This document shows, one piece after another, positions 24,701-35,300 of a stretch of DNA of 64,000 bases (positions are counted from its first letter, which is position 1; each line of letters opens with the position of its first letter). A program made the translations under genes and the position numbers. Below the pieces are notes generated by a model. The model searched no databases. It was not told the DNA's origin and was given only the letters and a program-made list of their open reading frames with translations. Origin of the DNA: Arachis hypogaea (taxonomy: Eukaryota; Streptophyta; Magnoliopsida; Fabales; Fabaceae); the NCBI RefSeq assembly GCF_003086295.3, contig NC_092048.1:66940841-67004840 (forward strand), written 5' to 3'.

Positions 24701-27700
24701 CTAAGGCGAGCTTAATGGCCTCATCTTCGGCAGCTCCTCCGGTTTTTTTCTGTTTTTTTTTACGTTGTTTGACCCTCGTTCTTTAATGAGCTACCGAGAG
24801 GACACTAAAGGCGAGCCGTAATGGCCTCATCTTCGGCAGCCTCCTCCGTTTTTTTTTTTACGTTGTGCTGACCCTCGTTCTTAAATGACGCTATCCCGAG
24901 GAGGACACCTAAAGGCGAGCCGTAATGGCCTCATCTTCGGCAGGCTCCTACGTTTTTTTTTTACGTTGTGCTTACCTCGTTCTTTAATGACGCTATCCCG
25001 AGGGGATACCTAAAGGGCGCCGTAATGGCCTCATCTTCAGCAGGTCCTCTTTTTTTTCCGATTTTTTCCGTTTTTTTTCTTACGTTTGCTGACCCTCGTT
25101 CTTTAATGACGCTATCCCGAGGAGGACACCTAAAGGCGAGCCTTAATGGCCTCATCTTCGGCAGCTCCTCCGGTTTTTTTTTTTCGGTTTTTTTTACGTT
25201 GTTCTGACCCTCGTTCTTTAAATGACGCTATCCGAGGAGGACACTAAAGGCGAGCGTAATGGCCTCATCTTCGGCAGCCTCCTCCGTTTTTTTTTTACGT
25301 TGTGCTGACCCTCGTTCTTTAAATGACGCTATCCTGAGGAGGACACCTAAAGGCGAGCCGTAATCGCTCATCTTCACAGGCTCCTCCATTTATTTTTGGT
25401 TTTTTCCTTTTTTTTTTACGTTTGCTGACCCTCGTTCTTTAAATGACGCTATCCCGAGGAGGACACCTTAAGGCGAGCCGTAATGCCTCATCTTCAGCAG
25501 GCTCCCTATTTTTTTCCGGTTTTTTCTTTTTTTTTTTTCGTTATGCTGACCCTCGTTCTTTAAATGACGCTATCCCGAGGAGGACACCTAAAGGCGAGCC
25601 GTAATGGCCTCATCTTCGGCATGCTCTCCGGTTTTTTTCCAGTTTTTTTTTTTACGTTGTGCTGACCCTCGTTCTTTAAATGACCTATCCGAGGAGGACA
25701 CCTAAAGGCGAGCCGTAATGGCCTCATCTTCGGCAGGTTCTTCAATTTTTTTTCGGTTTTTTTTTTTTTTTTTACGTTGTTCTGACCCTCGTTCTTAAAT
25801 GACGCTATCCCGAGGAGGACACCTAAAGGCGAGCGTAATGGCCTCATCTTCGGCGGCTCTTCCTTTTTTTTCCAGTTTTTTTTTTACGTTGTGCTGACCC
25901 TCGTTCTTTAAATGACGCTATCCGAGGAGGACACCTAAAGGCGAGCCTTAATGGCTCATCTTCGCAGGTTCTTTTTTTTCCGGTTTTTTTTAAGTTGTTC
26001 TGACCCTCGTTCTTTAATGACGCTATCGAGGAGACACCTAAGGCAGCCTAATGGCCTCATCTTGGCAGCTCCTCCGTTTTTTTTTTACGTTGTCTGACCC
26101 TCGTTCTTTAAAAGACGCTATCCCGAGGAGGACACTAAAGGCGAGCCGTAATGGCCTCATCTTCGGCAGCTCCTCCATTTTTTTTTTTTTTTTACGTTGT
26201 GCTGCCCTCGTTTTTAAATGACGCTATCCCGAGGAGGACACCTAAAGGCGAGCCGTAATGGCCTCATCTTCGGCAGGTCCTCCCGATTTTTTTCGTTTTT
26301 TCTTTTTTTTACGTTGTCTGACTCGTTCTTTAAATGACGCTATCCCGAGGAGGACACCTAAAGGCGAGCCGTAATGGCCTCATCTTCGGCAGGCTCCTCC
26401 GGTTTTTTTTTCTTACGTTGTGCTGCCCTCGTTCTTAAATGACGCAATCCCGAGGAGGACCCTAAAGGCGAGCCGTAATGGCCTCATCTTTGGCAGGTTC
26501 CTCCGGTTTTATTTTTTCAGTTTTTTTCATTTTTTTACGTTGTTCTGACCCTCGTTCTTTAAATGACGCTATCCCGAGGAGGACACCTAAAGGCAAGCTG
26601 TAATGGCCTCATCTTCGGCTGGCTCCTCCGTTTTTTTCAGGGTTTTTTTTTTAACGTTGTGCTGACCCTCGTTCTTTAAAGGATGCTATCCTGAGGAGGA
26701 CACCTAAAGGCGAGCCTTAATGGCCTCATCTTCGGAGCCTCCTCCGTTTTTTTTATGTTGTTCTGACCCTAGTTCTTTAAAAGATGCTATCCCGAGGAGG
26801 ACAACTAAAGGCGAGCCGTAATGGCCTCATCTTCGGAAGTCTCCTCCATTTTTTTTCCGGGTTTTTTTTTTAACGTTGTGCTGACCCTCGTTCTTTAAAT
26901 GACGCTATCCTGAGGAGGACACCTAAAGGTGAGCCGTAATCGCCTCATCTTCAGCAGGCTCCTCCATTTTTTTTCCGGTTTTTTCCTTTTTTTATACGTT
27001 ATGCTGACCCTCGTTCTTTAAATGACGCTATCCCGAGGAGGATACCTTAAGGCGAGCTGTAATGGGCTCATCTTCAGCAGGCTCCTCTATTTTTTTTTTA
27101 CGTTGTGGTGACCCTCGTTCTTTAAATGATGCTATCCACCTCGAGCGTTTTTTTTTTTTTTTTTTTTTTTCCTCGTTCTTTAAATGACGCAATCCCGAGG
27201 AGGACACCTAAAGGCGAGCCGTAATGGCCTCATCTTCGGCAGGTTCCTCTGGTTTTACTTTTTCAGTTTTTTTCTATTTTTTTTACGTTGTACTGACCCT
27301 CGTTCTTTAAATGACGCTATCCCGAGGAGGACACCTAAAGGCGAGCCGTAATGGCCTCATCTTCGGCAGGCTCCTCCCGATTTTTTTCGGTTTTTTCCGG
27401 TTTTTTTTTACGTTGTTCTGAACGTCGTTCTTTAAATGACGCTATCCCGAGGAGGACAGCTAAAGGCGAGCCGTAATGGCCTCATCTTCGGCAGGCTCCT
27501 CCGATTATCTTTTTTCGGTTTTTTTCGGTTTTTTTTTTACGTTGTGCTAACCCTCGTTCCTTAAATTGACGCTATCCCGAGGAGGACACCTAAAGGCGAG
27601 CCGTAATGGCCTCATCTTTGGTAGGTTCCTCCGGTTTTATTTTTTTGTTTTTTTTCATTTTTTTTACGTTGTTCTGACCCTCGTTCTTTAAATGACGCTA

Positions 27701-27931
27701 TCCCGAGGAGGACACCTAAAGGCGAGTTGTAATGGCCTCATCTTCGGCTGGCTCCTCCGTTTTTTTTTCAGGGTTTTTTTTTAACGTTGTGCTGACCCTC
27801 GTTCTTTAAAGGATGCTATCCTGAGGAGGACACCTAAAGGCGAGCCTTAATGGCCTCATCTTCGGCAGCCTCCTCCGTTTTTTTTTGTTTGTTCTGACCC
27901 TCGTTCTTTAAAAGACGCTATCCCGAGGAGG
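18784..27931 (+). repeat. Satellite array, segment II
   Basis: The same satellite in the same orientation resumes with GGAGGACAGCTAAAGG right after the solo LTR. In 18.8-22.2 kb the GACGCAATCCCGAGG variant recurs at about 19225, 20407 and 21596, and the GATTAT-type variant at about 19546, 20731 and 21909. This gives a regular higher-order unit of about 1.18-1.19 kb, or ten to eleven monomers. From about 22.2 to 26.4 kb the monomers lose single bases in C, G and A runs (CTATCCGAGG, GACCTCG, TTCTTAAATG) and approach a plain consensus. From about 26.5 kb the sequence is normal again except for an anomalous 23-T junction at 27131-27171. No gene is present. Confidence 0.97.
27131..27171. other. 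Anomalous junction with T23 run
   Basis: A monomer reading ATGATGCTATCC breaks into ACCTCGAGCG, which is not satellite sequence elsewhere in the window. It is followed by 23 consecutive T (27148-27170) and then CCTCGTTCTTTAAATGACGC in mid-core. Where the same two variants adjoin elsewhere (for example 21480-21600) a full monomer joins them. This looks like a misassembly or consensus fault, or else a deletion with filler bases. Confidence 0.7.
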
Positions 27932-28769
27932 TGATGAGGTATTTTGGAGGAAAAATAAATTTCTCCAAAAACACCTAAAACGAACCGGCAAGTGTACCGG
28001 GTCGTATCAAGTAATAAAAACTCACGGGAGTGAGGTCGATCCCACAGGGATTGAAGGATTGAGCAATTTTAGTTTAGTGGTTGATTTAGTCAAGCGAATC
28101 AAGATTTGGTTGATGGTTTTGTGACTTGCAGAATTAAATTGCATTGAAGTAAAGAGAACAAGAAATAAATTGCTGAAACGTAAAGAACAAGAAATTAAAT
28201 GGCGGAAGCTTAGAGTGCAAGAAATGTAAATTGCGGAATCTTAAAGTGCAAGGAATGTAAATTGCTTGAAATGTAAAGGGGATTGGGATGTGGATTTGCA
28301 GAAATTAAACAAGGAAAAATTAAATTGCATTAAACAGAAGAGGGAAAGGGAATTGGGATTGAACCGGATATGAAGCAGAAAAGTAAATGAACATAAGAAG
28401 CAGTAAACAAGGAATTGAAATGGGAAATTTAGATCTCAGGACCCAGAGACTAGAAAACCAAGTCTAGATCTCAATGCCTTCCTAGATCCAACAAGAACAA
28501 TTGCAAGGAAATTGTAAATTGCAAAGCGAATAGATGAAGAGCAATTAACCGGAAATGAAATTCAATCAACAGTAAAGAAACAGAGAGATCCAAGATTGAG
28601 ATTGAAACAGAATTTCTTCAATTCTCCAATCCAAGATCCAAGACAAGTGTAAATTGAAATTGAAAGCAATGAAAACAAGAAATTAAAGTTCACTCAAGTT
28701 CAAAAGCTCTCCGAAAACTATGATGAAAATTCCAAAAGGAAAGCTCCCCGAATAACTTGAATTCTATCC

Positions 28770-28777
28770 TATTTATA
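28770..28777 (-). promoter_or_regulatory. TATA box of solo LTR copy 2
   Basis: TATAAATA on the minus strand, identical in sequence and context to the box in copy 1. It shows that the LTR promoter core has survived duplication. Whether it drives transcription into the satellite towards lower coordinates cannot be told from sequence. Confidence 0.6.
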
Positions 28778-29070
28778 CACTTTCAAAAATGATCTTCAAG
28801 CCTTGAGTTGGGCCTTTGTTCTTGGTGGAATTGGGTTGAAAGAGGCCTTGGTTGATTGCTCTTGAAGTTTGAAGAAGAACCAAAGTGAACCAATTGAACC
28901 GGTTTTGAGGTTAGCCAAAGTTGGACCAAAAGTTTGAGCCAAAGTTAAGGGTCTAACTTTGGCCCCAACTTTTCATAGCAGCAAGCCAAATTCTTCTGGT
29001 ATGGACGTTGGTGCCAACGTTAGGGGTCTAACTTTGACCCTAACGTTGGCCTTGTTTAGTGCTAGTGGCG

Positions 29071-29397
29071 CCAACGTTAGCCTCCAAGTTAGGGGGCTAA
29101 CGTTGGCGCAAATGTTGGCCCTTCTCCCTTTGTAATTCATGTGCCAACGTTAGCCTCCAAGTTAGGGGGCTAACGTTGGCGCAAACGTTGGTGCCCAAGG
29201 GAGATCTTCTCAAGTTCCAACGTTAGCCTCCAAGTTAGGGGGCTAACGTTGGGGCTAACGTTGGCCCTTCTCCCTTTGTCTTCATGTTCCAACGTTAGCC
29301 TCCAAGTTAGGGGGCTAACGTTGGCGCAAACGTTGGATGGCCAGGGAGGAAAATTCAAGTTCCAACGTTAGCCTCCAAGTTAGGGGGCTAACGTTGG
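29071..29397 (-). repeat. Five hairpin repeats in U3 of LTR copy 2
   Basis: The same five CCAACGTTAGCC/GGCTAACGTTGG modules are present, starting at 29071, 29144, 29217, 29289 and 29362. Number, spacing and spacers are unchanged from copy 1. Such repeats tend to change copy number readily, so this again points to recent duplication. Confidence 0.88.
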
Positions 29398-32300
29398 GGC
29401 TAACTTCATGCTTCCTGGTTCAATTTCACTTATTCCATTGTCCTCTCTTCACTTCTAGCCATTCCTCTTTGCTTCAACCTTTCTCCAAGCTTTCTTCACC
29501 TATCATTAATCAACCAAACTCATCAAAGCTATGCTCAAAATCATGAGATATTCAATCTTTCATAATATGCAACAAATATAGCATAAAACCTCATGAAATG
29601 GCATGAATTCATATATGGTTGGTTCAATCAAGGGAAACATGAAAATCTACTCAATTAGCTTGCTTGTAGCTCAAGAAAGTGCATAATTCTAATGAAAACA
29701 AAAGAAAAAGACTAGTTAAAATAGGCTAGGAAGACTTGTCATCAGGAGGACAGCTAAAGGCGAGCCGTAATGGCCTCATCTTCGGCAGTCTCCTCCATTT
29801 TTTTTCGGGGTTTTTTTTTTTAACGTTGTGCTGACCCTCGTTCTTTAAATGACGCTATCCTGAGGAGGATACCTAAAGGTGAGCCGTAATCGCCTCATCT
29901 TCAGCATGCTCCTCCATTTTTTTTCCGGTTTTTTCCTTTTTTTTATACGTTATGCTGACCCTCGTTCTTTAAATGATGCTATCCCGAGGAGGATACCTTA
30001 AGGCGAGCTGTAATGGCCTCATCTTCAGCAGGCTCCTCTATTTTTTTTTACGTTGTGGTGACCCTCGTTCTTTAAATGATGCTATCCCGAGGAGGACACC
30101 TAAAGGCGAGCCGTAATGGCCTCATCTTCGGCAGGCTCCTCCTGTTTTTTTTCTTACGTTGTGCTTGCCCTCGTTCTTTAAATGACGCAATCCCGAGGAG
30201 GACACCTAAAGGCGAGCCGTAATGGCTCATCTTCGGCAGGTTCCTCCGGTTTTACTTTTTCAGTTTTTTTCTATCTTTTTTACGTTGTGCTGACCCTCGT
30301 TCTTTAAATGACGCTATCCCGAGGAGGACATCTAAAGGCGAGCCGTAATGGCCGCATCTTCGGCAGGCTCCTCCGATTTTTTTCGGTTTTTTTCCGGTTT
30401 TTTTTTTACGTTGTTCTGAACGTCGTTCTTTAAATGACGCTATCCCGAGGAGGACAGCTAAAGGCGAGCCGTAATGGCCTCATCTTCGGCAGGCACCTCC
30501 GATTATCTTTTTTCGGTTTTTTTCGGTTTTTTTTTTTACGTTGTGCTAACCCTCGTTCCTTAAATTGACGCTATCCGAGAAGGACACCTAAAGGCGAGCC
30601 GTAATGGCCTCATCTTTGGCAGGTTCCTCCAGTTTTATTTTTTTCAGTTTTTTTTCATTTTTTTAGGTTGTTCTGACCCTCGTTCTTTAAATGACGCTAT
30701 CCGAGGAGGACACCTAAAGGCGAGCTGTAATGGCCTCATCTTCGGCTGGCTCCTCCGTTTTTTTTTCAGGTTTTTTTTTTAAGTTGTTCTGACCCTCGTT
30801 CTTTAAAGGACGCTATCCTGAGGAGGACACCTAAAGCGAGCTTAATGGCCTCATCTTCGCCTCCTCCGTTTTTTTTTACGTTGTTGACCTCGTTCTTTAA
30901 AAGCTATCCGGGAGGACCTAGCGAGCTATGGCCTCATCTTGGCAGTTTTTTTTTTACGTTGTTCTGACCCTCGTTCTTTAAAAGACGCTATCCCGAGGAG
31001 GACAACTAAAGGCGAGCCGTAATGGCCTCATCTTCGGTAGTCTCCTCCATTTTTTTTCCAGGTTTTTTTTTTTTAACGTTGTGCTGACCCTCGTTCTTTA
31101 AATGACGCTATCCTGAGGAGGACACCTAAAGGTGAGCCGTAATCGCCTCATCTTCAGCAGGCTCCTCCATTTTTTTCGGTTTTTTCCTTTTTTTTATACG
31201 TTATGCTGACCCTCGTTCTTTAAATGACGCTATCCCGAGGAGGATACCTTAAGCCGAGCTGTAATGGCCTCATCTTCAGCAGGCTCCTCTATTTTTTTTT
31301 ACGTTGTGGTGACCCTCGTTCTTTAAATGATGCTATCCGAGGAGGACACCTAAAGGCGAGCCGTAATGGCCTCATCTTCGGCAGGCTCCTCCGGTTTTTT
31401 TTCTTACGTTGTGCTTGCCCTCGTTCTTTAAATGACGCAATCCCGAGGAGGACACCTAAAGGCGACCGTAATGGCCTCATCTTCGGCAGGTTCCTCCGGT
31501 TTTACTTTTTTCAGTTTTTTTCTTTTTTTTTACGTTGTGCTGAACCTCGTTCTTTAAATGACGCTATCAGAGGAGGACACCTAAAGGCGAGCCGTAATGG
31601 CCTCATCTTCGGCAGGCTCCTCCGATTTTTTTGGTTTTTTTCCGGTTTTTTTTACGTTGTTCTGAACGTCGTTCTTTAAATGACGCTATCCCGGGAGGAA
31701 AGCTAAAGGCGAGCTGTAATGGCCTCATCTTCGGCAGGCTCCTCCGATTATCTTTTTTCGGTTTTTTTCGGTTTTTTTTTTACGTTGTGCTAACCCTCGT
31801 TCCTTAAATGACGCTATCCGAGGAGGACACCTAAAGGCGAGCCGTAATGGCCTCATCTTTGGCAGGTTCCTCTGGTTTATTTTTTCAGTTTTTTTTCATT
31901 TTTTTTACGTTGTTCTGACCCTCGTTCTTTAAATGACGCTATCTGAGGAGGACACCTAAAGGCAAGCTGTAATGGCCTCATCTTCGGCTGGCTCCTCCGT
32001 TTTTTTTTCAGGGTTTTTTTTTACGTTGTGCTGACCCTCGTTCTTTAAAGACGCTATCCTGAGGAGGACACCTAAAGGCGAGCCTTAATGGCCTCATCTT
32101 CGCAGCTCCTCCGTTTTTTTTTACGTTGTCTGACCCTCGTTCTTTAAAGACGCATCCCGAGGAGGACAACTAAAGGCGAGCCGTAATGGCCTCATCTTCG
32201 GCAGTCTCCTCCATTTTTTTTCCGGTTTTTTTTTTTTTAACGTTGTGCTGACCCTCGTTCTTTAAATGACGCTATCCTGAGGAGGACACCTAAAGGTGAG

Positions 32301-35300
32301 CCGTAATCGCCTCATCTTCAGCAGGCTCCTCCATTTTTTTCCGGTTTTTTCCTTTTTTTTTACGTTATGCTGACCCTCGTTCTTTAAATGACGCTATCCC
32401 GAGGAGGATACCTTAAGGCGAGCCGTAATGGCCTCATCTTCAGCAGGCTCCTCTATTTTTTTTTCGTTTTTTGTTTTTTTTTTACGTTGTGTACCCTCGT
32501 TCTTTAAATGACGCTATCCCGAGGAGGACACCTAAAGGCGAGCCGTAATGGCCTCATCTTCGGCAGGCTCCTCCGGTTTTTTTTCGTTTTTTTCTTTTTT
32601 TTACGTTGTGCTGCCCTCGTTCTTTAAATGACGCTATCCCGAGGAGGACACCTAAAGGCGACCGTAATGGCCTCATCTTCGGCAGGCTCCTCCGTTTTTT
32701 TTTCAGTTTTTTTTTTTTTTTTACGTTGTGCTGAACCTCGTTCTTTAAATGACGCTATCCGAGGAGGACACCTAAAGGCGAGCCGTAATGGCCTCATCTT
32801 CGGCAGGCTCCTCCGATTTTTTTCGTTTTTTTTTTTTTTTTACGTTGTTCTGACCTCGTTCTTTAAATGACGCTATCCTGAGGAGGACACCTAAAGGCGA
32901 GCCGTAATGGCCTCATCTTCGGCAGGCTCCTCCGTTTTTTTTTCAGGTTTTTTTTTTTTTTTTACGTTGTGCTGACCCTCGTTCTTAAATGACGCTATCC
33001 TGAGGAGGACACCTAAAGGCGAGCCGTAATGGCCTCATCTTCGGCAGGCTCCTCGTTTTTTTTTTCAGTTTTTTTTTTTTTACGTTGTTCTGACCCTCGT
33101 TCTTTAAAAGACGCTATCCTGAGGAGGACACCTAAAGGCGAGCCGTAATGGCCTCATCTTCGGCAGCTCCTCCTTTTTTTTTCGGGTTTTTTTTTTTAAC
33201 GTTGTGCTGACCCTCGTTCTTTAAATGACGCTATCCTGAGGAGGACACCTAAAGGCGAGCCTTAATGGCCTCATCTTCGGCAGCCTCCTCTTTTTTTTTT
33301 TTTTTTTTTTTACGTTGCTGACCCTCGTTCTTTAAATGACGCTATCCTGAGGAGGACACCTAAAGGCGAGCTGTAATGGCCTCATCTTCGCAGGCTCCTC
33401 TATTTTTTTTTTACGTTGTGTGACCCTCGTTCTTTAAATGAGCTATCCGAGGAGGACACCTAAAGGCGAGCCGTAATGGCCTCATCTTCGGCAGCTCCTC
33501 CGTTTTTTTTTACGTTGTCTGACCCTCGTTCTTTAAAAGACGCTATCCCGAGGAGGACACTAAAGGCGAGCCGTAATGGCCTCATCTTCGGCAGTCTCCT
33601 CCATTTTTTTTCCGGTTTTTTTTTTTTTTTACGTTGTGCTGACCTCGTTCTTTAAATGACGCTATCCTGAGGAGGACACCTAAAGGTGAGCCGTAATGGC
33701 CTCATCTTCGCAGGCTCCTCCATTTTTTTTGGTTTTTTCCTTTTTTTTACGTTTGCTGACCTCGTTCTTTAAATGACGCTATCCCGAGGAGGAACCTAAA
33801 GGCGAGCTGTAATGGCCTCATCTTCAGCAGGCTCCTCTATTTTTTTTTTACGTTGTGTGACCCTCGTTCTTTAAATGACGCTATCCGAGGAGGACACCTA
33901 AAGGCGAGCCGTAATGGCCTCATCTTGGCAGGTTCCTCGGTTTTTTTTTCGTTTTTTTTTTTTTTTACGTTGTCTGCCCTCGTTCTTTAAATGACGCTAT
34001 CCGAGGAGGACACCTAAAGGCAGCCGTAATGGCCTCATCTTCGGCGGTTCTCCGTTTTTTTTTCAGGGTTTTTTTTTTTACGTTGTGCTGACCTCGTTCT
34101 TTAAATGACGCTATCTGAGGAGGACACCTAAAGGCGAGCCGTAATGGCCTCATCTTCGCAGCCTCCTCCGTTTTTTTTTTTTTTTTTTTTTACGTTGTTC
34201 TGACCTCGTTCTTTAAATGACGCTATCCCGAGGAGGAAACTAAAGGCGAGCCGTAATGGCCTCATCTTCGGCAGTCTCCTCCATTTTTTTTCCGGGTTTT
34301 TTTTTTTTAACGTTGTGCTGACCCTCGTTCTTTAAATGACGCTATCCTGAGGAGGACACCTAAAGGCGAGCCGTAATGGCCTCATCTTCGGCAGGCTCCT
34401 CCTTTTTTTTTCCGTTTTTTCCTTTTTTTTTACGTTGCTGACCCTCGTTCTTTAAATGACGCTATCCGAGGAGGAACCTAAGGCGAGCTGTAATGGCCTC
34501 ATCTTCGCAGGCTCCTCTATTTTTTTTTACGTTGTGGTGACCCTCGTTCTTTAAATGATGCTATCCCGAGGAGGACACCTAAAGGCGAGCCGTAATGGCC
34601 TCATCTTCGGCAGGCTCCTCCGTTTTTTTTTTACGTTGTGCTGCCCTCGTTCTTTAAATGACGCAATCCCGAGGAGGACACCTAAAGGCGACCGTAATGG
34701 CCTCATCTTCGGCAGGTTCCTCCGTTTTCTTTTTCAGTTTTTTTCTATTTTTTTACGTTGTGCTGAACCTCGTTCTTTAAATGACGCTATCCCGAGGAGG
34801 ACACCTAAAGGCGAGCCGTAATGGCCTTATCTTCGGCAGGCTCCTCCCGATTTTTTTCGGTTTTTTCCGTTTTTTTTACGTTGTTCTGAACGTCGTTCTT
34901 TAAATGACGTTATCCCGAGGAGGAAAGCTAAAGGCGAGCCGTAATGGCCTCATCTTCGGCAGGCTCCTCCGATTATCTTTTTTCGGTTTTTTTCGGTTTT
35001 TTTTTTACGTTGTGCTAACCCTCGTTCCTTAAATGACGCTATCCCAGGAGGACACCTAAAGGCGAGCCGTAATGGCCTCATCTTTGGCAGGTTCCTCTGG
35101 TTTTATTTTTTCAGTTTTTTTCATTTTTTTACGTTGTTCTGACCCTCGTTCTTTAAAAGACGCTATCCTGAGGAGGACACCTAAAGGCGAGCTGTAATGG
35201 CCTCATCTTCGGCTGGCTCCTCCGTTTTTTTTTCAGGTTTTTTTTTTAACGTTGTGCTGACCCTCGTTCTTTAAAGGACGCTATCCTGAGGAGGACACCT

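Larger units (their letters stand above)
27932..29744 (-). mobile_element. Solo LTR, copy 2 (duplicate of copy 1)
   Basis: A 1813-bp LTR with TGATGAGG and TCATCA ends and the same GGAGG duplication (27927-27931 and 29745-29749) in the same monomer variant as copy 1. By eye the copies differ by about four changes: one extra base near 29535, a G/A difference in the CAAGAAAGTGC stretch, and two differences in the last 15 bp. The shared insertion point shows that this copy arose by duplication of the region, not by a second insertion. Its internal organisation (TATA box, five hairpin repeats, conserved 3' block) is as in copy 1, offset by 10960. Confidence 0.9.
12690..33200 (+). repeat. Large tandem segmental duplication, period about 10.96 kb
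   Basis: Satellite variants and a solo LTR in about 12.7-22.2 kb reappear in the same order in about 23.7-33.2 kb. Paired anchors are the GCAGCGTCCTCCGG variant (about 12685 and 23730), the ACTACG/GTTCATTAAATG variant (about 13407 and 24423), the GGTTCATTCAA-type variant (about 14758 and 25735), the LTR start (16972 and 27932, exactly 10960 apart) and the GACGCAATCCCGAGG variant (about 19225 and 30187). The LTR copies share boundaries and target-site duplication, so the segment was duplicated after insertion. Outer limits are approximate. Confidence 0.85.

Noticed and set aside
31224..31679. Longest satellite open frame, 151 codons
   Set aside because: It spans four monomers in a zone of suspected homopolymer errors. 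The frame stays open only because of those indels, and the peptide is the same repeated satellite translation.
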